Source of the DNA: Physcomitrium patens
Lineage: Eukaryota > Streptophyta > Bryopsida > Funariales > Funariaceae
NCBI RefSeq assembly: GCF_000002425.4
Contig: NC_037255.1
Coordinates: 7,694,063 to 7,758,062, forward strand
Direction of reading: 5' to 3'
DNA length: 64,000 nucleotides
Numbering within the stretch: the stretch's first letter is position 1; the number at the start of each line of letters is the position of its first letter. A model generated the notes under the pieces. That model ran no database searches, was not told the origin of the DNA, and saw only the letters and a program-made list of their open reading frames with translations. Position numbers and translations under genes: made by a program. Below, in pieces: positions 38,192 to 49,219 of the stretch.

Positions 38192-40526
38192 GTGATATTT
38201 TTTGAATATGTTATAAAAAAATTATTTTAATAAAGCAATCTACTATTATAAATATAAAATCACAAAAATTTGAGATTGAAATATTTGTGATAAAATTCAT
38301 AGAAATAAATGATCATAGTTGTATTAATATAGGTAGTAATTGAAAAAATCCTTAAGACCAAAAATAAGGAATTTTTTCTGTTGAACAAATATCATATGTT
38401 TGAAAAGAGTCTTTAATTGTTTTTCACATTTGAAGCCACCAAAAAATTCTTAATATTAGTTTTAAATTCTTACTATATCCAAAATATTGTGCAACTAAAA
38501 AATTGTAACAAGTTTGAAAATCAAGTAATTATGCTTTATCTTTTGAAACATATAAGTATCCCTCAAAGCAAAGAAGATTATTCTTGAATTCATACTTAGA
38601 AGTATCATAAGATTTAAAAGTATCATTTTTAATTTCATGCACAAAAGATCCAAAGACATACTTAATTGAGCATGTTTAAAAAATATGCAATCAATAATCA
38701 ATGTTGATTTTATTGCTTAAAGATGAAATTGATTTTGCTTCAAAAAAATTGTTTGTTGTTAATAAAAAGTTGCATCTTTTTTTTTATGCAAGAGTATCTA
38801 GAAAGGACATTTAACAATCATTGTTAATTTCTTAGCCAATAAATAATATTAAATACAAATCTTAACAAAGATATATTTTAATATACATAAAGATAGTTTA
38901 GAAAAAATGTTAAAATAAAATATTTGAAGTTCTTGTGATTTTTATAAATAGTCATAAGATTAGAAGTACCTTTTAAATAATAGCCTCATTCTTGAATTGA
39001 ATCTATAATTGTAAGAAGTTCTTTGTTGTAAATCACCTAATTGATCTTAGATGTTGATTTTTTTTTTTTTTTTTGATATTAAAGCTATAGGATGAAATAC
39101 ATCATTTGCTTCCATTTGTGATAATCCACACTTGACACAAAGTTTAATGCATGTGTTTCCATAAAATAAAATAAAATTATCTTTAAAAAGTCAACAAAAT
39201 ACTAGATTAGTGTTGCAATATAATTTATCTTCAAAATTTTAAATTTTTCTTTAGCTTCTTTATTTGACTCAAATTTATCTTTAGAAGTCAAATTTGTAAG
39301 TAGAGCTACCATTTGAGAAAAATCCTTTACAAATATTTTTTTTATTCATTGACAAATCTCAAAAATCAATGCATGTCTCTTAATATTTTTAAAATCTTTT
39401 AATTTATAATATTTTGAATTTTTTAAGGATCTATTAAAAGGCTATCATTTAAAATAATATGTCCTAATAATTCAACTTTAGATATATAAAATAAATTTAT
39501 TTTTATTTATTTTGGCATATATTTTTATATTTCTAAGTATTTTTAATATGCAATATATATGAAGTTGATGGTTTTTTATATTCTTAGAGTGGATTAAAAG
39601 GTTGTTTTGATAATAAATGGCAAAATCATTCAAAAAAATTAAAAACTTCCTTCATCAGATGTTCAAAAATCAACTACCGTATTTATGAGTCTAAAAAGTA
39701 TGATATTATATTCAAAATATCCATACTTGGTTTGAAACATATTAGGTTGTATGTTTATTGTAGATCTATTTTGGTATTGATCTTTGCTTGATTTAATTGA
39801 TCAAAAAGTCATAATACTAAAAGTAATATATATCTATTCTTGATAGTAATCTTGTTGAGTCCTCTATTATCTAAATACATTTGTAATGATCCATCTTTTT
39901 TCTTCACAAACATGAAAAGAGTTCTTACTAATTATTTTGAATAGCATATAAAGTTCTTGGCCAAATTCTCATCAATGTATTCCTTGATTTTAACAAACGT
40001 ATTTTTGTAATAAGATATAGATTGGATTAAACAACAATTGAACTCATTTTTTGAGGTTGATTAAACTATCTTAAAGATAATGCTTTGGATGAATATTTAC
40101 ATTTTTCTTTTGAAAAATGTCTTGATAATCTTTATATTGATTAAAATGCAGCTTGAAGTCTTTTCACCATTAACAATGATTGTGGCATAAATAAATAAAA
40201 CAATGATCATTTTTTTTGTAACATACATAAAAGCTCTTGCACTTATAAATAAAAGTTTGGTTGCACTAGACTTATAATTTTTTACTTGGCTAGCTTAGTT
40301 TAGATTAAGCTATAGAAAAAATTGAGTTTATAAGAGATTCTAATTTATCTAAGTTATATACTTTTTTAATCTCAATGTGCCTAAAATGACTTGATTAAAA
40401 AGAAATCTAATAATATTAAATATTACTAAGCTATTGTAACCATTTGTTGCTACTTCTACAAGGATAGTTTTATAGGTAACATGTCTAGAAAACAAAAGAC
40501 AACCATCTATGACTTTTACATGCACT

Positions 40527-40528
<2 letters not shown>

Positions 40529-40559
<31 letters not shown>
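40529..40559. repeat. T31 homopolymer inside the gypsy protease remnant
   Basis: On the element's coding strand it reads as a Lys run between the SISLV and VHVKVID blocks, so it grew after the element lost function. A similar A-run lies 310 bp to the right at 40870-40900. Confidence 0.9.
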
Positions 40560-40563
<4 letters not shown>

Positions 40564-40862
40564 CTAAAGAAATACTATATCTTTTGATAAAATCATCATG
40601 TAAAAAAATAAAAAATGAAAATTTTGAATCTAGCAAGGCTAGGGCTTTGTTATTTTATTGTTTAACCAATTTCTAATTTAATTTACATATCTCAATGAAT
40701 TAAGAAAGTAAAGAGAGACTATAAATCAAAGACTGATACCAAAAGCCACATCTTATAGGTTTTAATTTTATTGTGTGTTGTCCACCTTGTAAAGAATATG
40801 AAATTCTTTTTTTATTTTTTATTTTGATGCTATTCTTTTAGAAGATTAAATTTTAAAAAATT

Positions 40863-40869
<7 letters not shown>

Positions 40870-40900
<31 letters not shown>
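40870..40900. repeat. A31 homopolymer
   Basis: An uninterrupted A tract between the decayed gypsy copy and the inverted-repeat element. It could mark the 3' end of an inserted reverse transcript, but no such body was recognised next to it. Confidence 0.85.
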
Positions 40901-40901
<1 letters not shown>

Positions 40902-40962
40902 TATAGAACTTATAGATTCTACATCCTAGGCAACTAGGACCTGTTTTGTTTTAGGAAAATTG

Positions 40963-41285
40963 GGTAATATCAAGACTTCCCCTGTATTCATGATAATTAC
41001 ATATGTACCCCATAAGTTTTTCGCATAATTTCACTTATATCCCTGGACTTGATAGCGTATCAGATTAACCCTGTTTTAGCTCATTTTGGGGCCCAAATCG
41101 CGTGCTGCGCATATTTCAACTGGCCCCCACGGACCAGACCCCGTTGCTGTCGCCACCAATCTCGCTGCTGCCCTTTTGTTACCTACGCCAGGCTCGTTCC
41201 CTCAAAGCCTCCTCAATCTGTGGAGTCTTACCGTCGACCTCAACCGACCGACACATCTAATTCACACGGAGAAAAAAACTCAACA
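40963..41285 (+). repeat. Left terminal inverted repeat
   Basis: Reverse-complement partner of about 43045-43378. Similarity runs from the tip GGTAATATCAAG to CCGACCGACACATCTAATTC with scattered substitutions and a few small gaps. Confidence 0.82.
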
Positions 41286-41344
41286 ATTACAATCACATCA
41301 TTCAGATTACTTCGAACCAACATGTGGAATTGAGTCGAATTGCT

Positions 41345-41850
41345 TTACTCCTTGCCATTAGTGGCTCTTATAGAGTCCAGCTGCACAAGCACCTGGGTGC
41401 CGACCACCTTGGAGGATCAGTACTTGGATGCAAGGTCTGCATTGGATTCATCCTCCTTCTCAATCTGCTCCTTAATCCACTTGCAGGTGATGGCAAGCCC
41501 ATCTTTGAGTCGTATGGATGGAGCTGAGCCGAGCTTCTCCTTATTCACAGTGTTATCAGAGTTTTGCCCCCCCCCCCCCACCCCCTCGGGTCCAAGAATG
41601 TGCTTGATTGGGAGCTGCTTGTTGTCGAAGCTGAGCACAATCTCCGCCATCTCGTTCATGTTCACCATCTCGTCACTACCGATATTTACAGGCCCTTGGA
41701 AGTCGGACTTTGTCAAGCACAAGACGCCTTCTACACACTTGTCGATGAAGGTGAAGGAGCGAGTTTGCTAGCCATCGCCCCACATCTCGAAATGCTCGGT
41801 GGCTGTCAAGGCCTTTCTGTTAAAAGCGGGGGGTGCCTTTTCACGCCCAC
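41345..41850 (-). pseudogene. GME: Captured 3' fragment of GDP-mannose 3',5'-epimerase
   Basis: GME converts GDP-D-mannose to GDP-L-galactose in plant ascorbate and cell-wall synthesis. The minus strand reads GREKAPPAFNRKALTATEHF, EMWGDG, stop, QTRSFTFIDKCVEGVL, SDFQGPVNIGSDEMVNMNEM, AEIVLSF, GPEGV, NSDNTVNKEKLG, LKDGLAIT, WIKEQIEKE, ADLASKY, stop, SSKVVGTQVLVQLDSIRA, NGKE, stop. This is the C-terminal part of the enzyme to its natural end, without introns. Two in-frame stops (near 41768 and 41417) and an expanded C-run (about 41565-41579) mark it as dead. It lies inside the inverted repeats, so it was probably carried there by the element. The upstream two-thirds of the gene is absent. Confidence 0.9.
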
Positions 41851-43040
41851 TTGTACAGCCAAGATCAACAATGGGTACTTGGAATCCTTGAGACAAAATC
41901 AAGGCAAAACAAGTACATCAACATGTCTTTCCCGTTCCACGCCAAAACACACGCAATGCAAGTCCTCCATCGATAAGGAATTGTCGCTCAAACTGCTTGC
42001 AGGACGCAGCACGGTGTGAATATGGTGTCGGTAACGTGTAACCCATTTTGTTGTGTTCCACCGACGCTTCGCCTTGGACCAAAAGCTAGGAGTTTGCAAC
42101 GACCATGTGAGCGATTTGTTGGGGGAGGGATCGACTCAAGCAGAAGAGATCTTGTAGCATGTTCAGTGTCATGAAATGACTAGTGGCTAGACTCAGCAGT
42201 CAGCACAAAGCATTTGCCTCGAACTGGAGGTGTGAAAGAAAAAGCTTCATTCAGATTCATTAGCGGAAATGGCATGACCCAGGCCCCAGTACCCGACCAC
42301 GAAATGGTCGCATTGTGGGCCACTTTGGAGGACATCCATGACTCATACCATTCATTCAAAACCTGCCTGATTTGTAGCATTTGGAGGCTTGAAAGTCCTA
42401 AAAATTGGAAGCAATGCTAATATGCAAGCACGGATTATCCTTGTCGATGACTGTGCTAACACCTTGGCACATACTCAATCATCTGTGCAGTGCTCAGCTC
42501 CTGGCTGTGCACATGCAAGTAGTCTTGTGACCTCTATGATCTGCACATAGGATTCCATACATGCACCGGCACTGGTTGCATTACGAAATCAAGAAGGTGA
42601 ATGATATCATCTCTTTCGATCCAAGTTATGGCACTGTTAAATCTAAGCAATTCTTCGACGCATTTGTTTGTGTTGCAGCTCCTAGCGAATCACGGTGGTC
42701 GGTGACGGAATGGAGGCAGTTTATTTGGAGCAGAAATTCAAGCCTTAAAGAGTGATTTCAAAGTGGTTCTAAGCTTGCAGGTGTAATCTACAACACGGCA
42801 ATCTTAAGAAATTGTATGCTTTACACCAACAGGGCCAGGCGTGACTTTGCAAGCTTGCGTGCTTCAAATCTTAACATGATCCTCTTTCAATGGCACTACT
42901 CTTGTTGCAAACCCATTCCATGACCCAAACCATTCAATGTACTGAAAGGCCACAAGTTGTGTAAGCTAGTCACGAAGGTTATTCTTTCAGACGCCGTCGA
43001 GGAAGGAATCTGTAGATATTGCAGGTGTTGTGTGCATCTG
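41851..43040. other. Remaining cargo of the inverted-repeat element, unidentified
   Basis: This interior is more GC-rich than the genomic flanks and holds short open frames on both strands (41899-42099 and 42180-42380 minus, 42214-42420 and 42561-42755 plus). None matches a family I recognise. Immediately upstream of the epimerase piece the minus strand has YPLLILAVQVG in another frame, not epimerase, so the capture boundary is at about 41850. These bases may come from one or more other host genes. Confidence 0.4.
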
Positions 43041-43044
43041 AGAA

Positions 43045-43378
43045 ATTGGGTTTTTTTTTCATACGAATTAGGTGTGTCGGTCGGTTGAGGTTGACGGTGA
43101 GACTGCACTGAATGAGGCTTTCATTGTCTTAGTGTTTGCCGCAAGGATCCAGGCGTAGGTAACGAAAGGACAGCAGCGGGATCAGCGGTGGTGCCGCGGC
43201 GTTGTCTGGTTCGTGAGGGCCCGCTGAAATGTGCGCGGCACGCAATTTGGGCCCCGAAATGAGCCAAAACAGGGTTAATCTGATATGCTATCAAGTCCAG
43301 GGGTATAATTGAAATCATGAGAAAACTTAGGGGCACTTGTGTAATTATCAAGAATACAGGAGTATACTTGATATTACC
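43045..43378 (-). repeat. Right terminal inverted repeat
   Basis: Reverse-complement partner of 40963-41285. It is slightly longer because of small insertions in its inner part. Confidence 0.82.
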
Positions 43379-43410
43379 ACATCTTTCAGAGGTACAATGA
43401 AATTTTCCCT

Positions 43411-46400
43411 TTTTCTTACCATATGTTGCCAAAGTAAAGCAAAGAACTTCAATACTAGTTGAAACAATCTACTCTATTTTTTTAAAAAATGTGGCAAAAT
43501 ATTAAGTTTTATATATATATATATATATATGCTTGTATATTAATGATATTTTATCATTTAATCAAAATATAATATATATAAATAAATAAATTGACAACAA
43601 TATGAGCTCAAACATATATTTTTATTTTAAAAAAAATCTTATATTTCCTATAATAAATCGATTTTGCACAAAATGACAAACAAAGTACCAAAGTTTGTAC
43701 AAAAATAATGAACTAAAATAACAAAAAAATCAAAATAACTCATATAAAATTAGACTTATATATGATTTAAACAATTTAAGAAAAATTCCAATACACAATT
43801 ATTTTGTGTTTACAAACATTGTTCACTATTTAAGGCCAAATTTGCAACTGCAACACAACAATCATTCTACAATCTAAAGAAGACTACAACAAAGCATCTA
43901 TTTTTGTGTATTTTAAATTAATGTGCATTGTAGCACAAAAAAAAATATGCTCTAAGACACATATGTGAGAAAATAGCATAAAAAAACATTAACCAAAAAA
44001 TCTATAAGAATATTTTACTGAAAATAAAAAGAAATTTTATCATATCTAAACTTTTATTGAAATTATAAAATTAAACCTTTAGTTTGATGATTTAATGATG
44101 TTGAATACTTGCAAAATAACATTTAAAATATCAGTTAAATGTAATCAAAAGAATAATTTATAACTTTATGTTTAAGCCATAAAAAATTAAAAAAATTAAA
44201 AAAAAAATAGTGAAAAATCTACACTAAAAACTGATAAATAAAAAAACACATATTTACATATTTACTTATACAAATATTATGATAATTCATTTATAGACAT
44301 TAAACATTAGAATTGCTACAACTATTATTCTAAAGAAATATGACTTCAAATACAAGAACCAAAGCAATCACAAATTGAATCATCCTTACTTACATGTAAA
44401 AATGTATCATTGTTATTTAATATCCCTTAACTAATATTCATTGCTTACTTCATAATATTCATTGGAATGGAGGACTTTTCTAGATTGTAAATTCACTTCT
44501 CTTAACTGATATTCCTTGCACAATTTATAATTTTTATATTTAGTAGGATTATAAATTGAATGATGTACACTGTAGTCATTGTTTTTTCTTTTTTATTTTT
44601 ATTTAAATAAAATAAAAAATAAAACAAAATAAAATAAAATTACTTGTTATAAATCTTAAAAGAACGACTTTCATGCATGAATATGGCTCTAATTTACTTT
44701 CAAGTGAATTGGACCATGTGCTTGTTCTTATAAATGTTTTTTTTAGTTAATCCCACTTATTTGATATCCCTTAATAAGCATCTAAACCAAAATTAATAAT
44801 TATAATAATCATAATAATATCATTTTAAAATTTACTTCTACAAGTAATACAAAGTAATCATCCTAAAATCTTTAATTGAAAAATTACCCAAAAAAAAATA
44901 ATAAGTAAAAAAATGTACACCTACATAAGGAACACACACAAACTAACCTACCTTAATTTTTAATTTATATGTATAGAGAGAGGGAGAGAATATATATACG
45001 AAAAATAAACTAAAACAGCATATAAATACCCTAAATTTAATAGTATTTTGGAACTAATAACAACCTGCCACGACATGGAGATATGCTCCGACATGACGAG
45101 GATTGAAACAGGCATACGCACCACGTGTTGGGCTGCCGATGCACGATCTAGGATGAACGCATTTCCTTAAAATTACCACATCCATAAGAAGTTTCATCCA
45201 GAAGGGGTATCATCCAACGGTGATGTCAACCAGTACCTTCCTTGGCATGCTGGTCACACGGCGATCCCTCAGCAGAGCTGACTGACTGACTGGCCCAGCC
45301 CAGCCAGCGGCAGTGAGTGAATCCATATCCATTTCTTTCATGTCCAAGGCAACGGGGGGGCCCAAGGCTCTCTCTCGTCCCCCCAATCCTGGATATAGCC
45401 AGCCAAGCAAAGCATACCCTCATTAATATCCCCCTTTATTTCTACTACTACATAGGAATATTCCACATCCAGATTATTCCACATTAATATCTCATTAGTA
45501 TATCATGTGTCTCATTCAGATTGGCGTGACTCTCCCATTGACTCTCTCCCAACCCCAGCCATGCCCTGCCAATTCTACTATTCAACATGTGATTTCACTG
45601 GGAGTGGATGAATGAATGGCTGGGTGAATTAGCGGATGAATGACACAAAAAGTAACGAAGTGGCTAGAGAGACAAATAACTGTGAATTCCTACGTGGATG
45701 AAAGTTGACTATTTACGAATGAAACTGTCCCCAATAGTTTCTTCCATTTGCACGCCTTCCGTTGCACTGCAACTAGATCTGATCGCAAACCCTCCCCCAC
45801 TGCACAAGGACACAAGTTTTTAATTTTAGTTGTTTTTCATGATTGTTAGTATATTCTTCCATTATTTCTCTTTGTAGACGAGCTCTAGCAGAGTTCATGG
45901 GACTGACCCTGAAACGGCAACTGTTGTACTAGGCTGTCTTTGGGTTGCCAGGGCAGGGGACTGTGTATGTGTGTATGCTCGTTTTGTTTTTGTTTTTGTT
46001 ATTTGTTTTTTGCAACACTACACATCCAAGCTTGCATCGGATGAACGAGAAGTTTGTTAATGCGTTGTTAATGTGCATTAATCAAACTTATTACCCAATG
46101 GCGGAGCTTTAATACGGCAGCATGACGAAGATTCTCCGGGCTTGGCAATGATTGTACATCTCTTCCATCCATTTCCTTCTCTGTCCCACTATTTGGAGGA
46201 ATTCATTAAATTGAGGAATGTGTGGGATGCAATGAAGAAACCAAGCCCAACTAGGAAGTCCAAGCTATTTGGAGGTATAAAGTGGCGGAGCCAAGAAAAG
46301 AATTCCGATTTGAGTTTGCGTTTGAAGTTTGAAAAAGACATTGGGAATTGGGAAGATGGGCGGGGAACAGCACATATACATATAAATATGTATATCTCTG

Positions 46401-48760
46401 TGTAAGTGTGTGTGTGTTGAATGAAGTCTATAGTATTGTAGTAGAGGTAGTGGTGTTTGTTTTTGGTGCAGGAGTTTCCAGAGAATAGTGTGTTGAGTTG
46501 GGGCCCATCTGGTAACCAGGAATAGGGACAAACAGCAGAGTTGGAGTTCCAAGGCCCTTGGGGTGAGTAACCAAATTCTGGAAGTTTGTCATTTCTTCTG
46601 CCACTTAATGCTTCCATGGATTTGCTTTCACTAATGCAACCTCTATTGCTGTGACTCAATCCTTCATAAAAAAGGACAAAATAGAGCAGAAGACACACCA
46701 ACCACAAGACTCTTGAGGGATGATACCTGTGAGCCCACAGTCACTACTTTACACATCTGCTTTAGCAAAAAGAAAGCTACAGAAGTCAAGATAAAAAAGC
46801 AGTACAGGAGTAGAGGAGTTCCACAGTAGCCAACAAGAGCAAGAAAAGGAGAGATTGTTGTGTTTGTATACAATGACATCCTTTTATGTGCTGCTGCATG
46901 TCCTCAACCTCTGGCCAAGAAACTCAGGTTGGGTACAAAGCAAGTTTTGGAGCCCCACAGCAATTATTGCTTAGCCCATCAACAAATGAGGACACAAGCA
47001 CTGGGTAGAATTCAGATACTTGTGTGGCTTTTCATACTTCACACAAGACTTGGCCTGTCCTAAATTAACCTAACCTGACCTAAGAAAGCTCCTACTCCCA
47101 CCTGCATCTTCAGCAGCAGCAGGATGAAGGAGTGGAAATGCACACATGATGTGCCTCCTCTTCACGTAAGCAATTGAGACTTTTGATATGAGGGGGAGGG
47201 TACTTGAAAAGACCTGAAAGCATGTTGTTTGCTTGTTTGGTGTTTGTTCTCAAAGCAAAGCCTAACCTGCCCATGAAGCTTTTGGTATGCATGGATACAG
47301 AGGGAAGAGGTCCCAAGCCATGATGAGCATTTTAAAGAAAGAGAAGTGACAAAAAGTAACAAATAAAAACTAAAGAAAATAAAAAAGGTGGTGGCAACAA
47401 TTGACATTTTAAGCAATTTTATGTAGTTAGAATTAGCAATATTATCACAGACATCACACACACAATGATGAAGCATTTAAGGGAGTATTCAAGTAAGCAT
47501 GAACACTGACTAAAACAATACACACACACACACACATGTATGTCTATTTATATATACATATAGACATTAACACATTGTGACAGTAAAAAGCATTGAGAAA
47601 ACCAAAAAGTAGAAGTTCCTCGGCTCAAACCTAACTTTCATGTATTTCGAATGACAATAAAATTATGCTCTGGAGTATGTTATAAACTCATCCTCGATCA
47701 CATAGTTGCAAAGAGTTTAAATATCTGAAGGAATATTTGCTCTGACTGGTCAGATTTCGATCAAAGCATGAAACCGACCACGTAATTCTATTTGGTTTCG
47801 TCACGTCGATCAGTAATATTCCTTCCGCAGCATTTCTGTGGGCGTGAGCCTAGAGGTCGGTTTACCTAAGAATTGGCTCCATCAATCAATACACAAGGCG
47901 AAAAGGTCGGAAGCTTCAGCGGTGTTTCATCAGCCCAAAGGTATTAAAGTGGGAACCTGCCAAGACACAAAATAAGAAGGTTGGGCTTCGTTGCCCCTTC
48001 TCGGTTTCTGATATGAATGGATGAAGAAAGAGGATGAATGACTTTCATCCGAATGAAAGTAGGGTCATGAAGACGGGTCGCAATGGTGGTTGGTTGGTCA
48101 TGACGACGGTGTCACGCCGCGGGAGAAGAAACGTAGAGGAGGCCGTTGCCTGCCAGCCGAGTTCCGGTTCTCGTGCATTGCTACACGCCTCGAATTGGCA
48201 AATGTCTTGTGGCCGTTCGACTCACTTTGTTTAGCAGGTTGGCTCCCGGCCCTTCCACCTGCCGCGCGAATTTTGGCAAGTCTGTGCTGGCGGACCTCAT
48301 GACATGCCTTTCTCAGACCGAGTACATGGTTTTGGTTAAACGCATTGAGAGGTGGGTAGGGTGTGAATGAAGGTCGGGAGGAGGTGCCCGTGTATCGCCG
48401 TTAGTCAGTCCCACTGGTGGGAGGCTTCTGGGTTCCTGGTTGCGCAGGGCAGCGCTCAATCGTGCGCAGGAGAATTCGGTTCTGGTGTAGTCGCCAGATG
48501 TGAAGGGTTGTGCAGAGTGGAGTCGCCTGGTTGGTGCTCGGGGAATAGCTAGCTTTTGAGCTTCGTAGAAGATCTTCGTTTTCGAGGTTTTCGATGCCCT
48601 GTAGGAGTTAGTTGGAGTCCATGAGTAACACTTTCGCTTCTACTACGGACTCTAGATAAATTATTTGTTGCAGGAGGATTGAAAGTGCAGGAGTGTCTGG
48701 AAAATGAATTGCTCATTTTGAACACTGGCGTGTATGAGTGTTGAAAAGAAACGCGGAAGC
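43411..48760. other. Intergenic DNA, no gene seen
   Basis: 43.4-45.0 kb is very AT-rich with a TA microsatellite at about 43511-43530. 45.0-48.8 kb is more balanced. The longest open frame (46189-46707, minus, 172 codons) overlaps CA-rich and TA-rich simple sequence and has no domain motif. No tRNA, microRNA known to me, or transposon end was found. A CA repeat lies at about 47518-47535. 48.0-48.8 kb probably belongs to the upstream region of the coiled-coil gene. Confidence 0.5.
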
Positions 48761-48769
48761 GTTGTAAGC

Positions 48770-49219
48770 GGGTGCAGCATTATATACACGGAGTAGTGTC
48801 GTTATGTTCTTGGCTCGTACTTTTCAAGTTCAGTGGAAACATCAAAAGAATGACCACGTATTATTTGAGCATCCCACGCTCAAGCCATGGAATCGTTGTG
48901 GTTGAGTGTGACTGGCCCCTGGGATCTATCGAGTGAGGCCAGCCAACATCTACGTTCGTAGATCCTTGTGTCTATTCCAGCCAAGGTCTACAACTGGAGG
49001 CTAGTCCGGAACCTAGTCGGATATTGACACTTCCGCTGTAGGATTTGAGCTGAGGGAATGTGGTTGTTAAGTCGTCGACTTTGGTAGTGACGAACGTGCA
49101 CACAACGTAACCTCGTCTTTCACCCTTGATCAGATAATTACGGCAGACGTCACCGTCAAATTCATAAAGTCTGTGCAGGTTTTGGAAAGAATATGTTGTA
49201 GGGAATTACGTCTCGCGAC
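48770..49219 (+). promoter_or_regulatory. Probable promoter and leader of the coiled-coil gene
   Basis: A TATA-like TTATATACAC lies at about 48780-48789, roughly 430 bp before the ATG at 49220. Which of the intervening bases are transcribed cannot be told from sequence alone. Confidence 0.35.

Larger units (their letters stand above)
36559..40690 (-). mobile_element. Decayed Ty3/gypsy copy: LTR end plus internal region to protease
   Basis: 36559-36726 matches the last third of the family LTR (TTTGTTGGCCAACTTTTC onward). From there to about 40690 the minus strand follows the same internal plan as the nested element: the integrase-linker stretch at 38495-38701 parallels 32281-32469 (LLNLMILL, DTYMFQK), then reverse-transcriptase remnants around 39.0-40.0 kb, and protease with KRYSISLV, VKVIDGCLL and FNIIRF at 40349-40636. 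It stops near the protease active site. Gag and the other LTR are missing. It is extremely AT-shifted, so among the oldest copies here. Confidence 0.75.
40963..43378. mobile_element. Pack-MULE-like element with long terminal inverted repeats
   Basis: The first roughly 325 bp (40963 to about 41285) recur in reverse complement at about 43045-43378, with the same landmark blocks: GGTAATATCAAG at the tip, CCTGGACTTGATAGC, CAGATTAACCCTGTTTT, GGGGCCCAAAT, and CCTCAACCGACCGACACA at the inner end. Long inverted repeats around about 1.8 kb of unrelated, more GC-rich DNA are typical of non-autonomous Mutator-like elements that capture gene pieces. One captured piece (GDP-mannose epimerase) is identified. 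No transposase is present. No 9-bp target duplication is visible next to the tips as drawn. The right end may extend to 43410 (AATTTTCCCT), echoing AGGAAAATT at 40953. Confidence 0.8.

Noticed and set aside
41049-42019. Plus-strand open frames of up to 151 codons
   Set aside because: They are the reverse side of the GME fragment and of the inverted repeat. The minus strand gives the recognisable protein.
46189-46707. 172-codon minus-strand frame
   Set aside because: It spans simple-sequence DNA, has no domain or conserved string, and no plausible exon neighbours.
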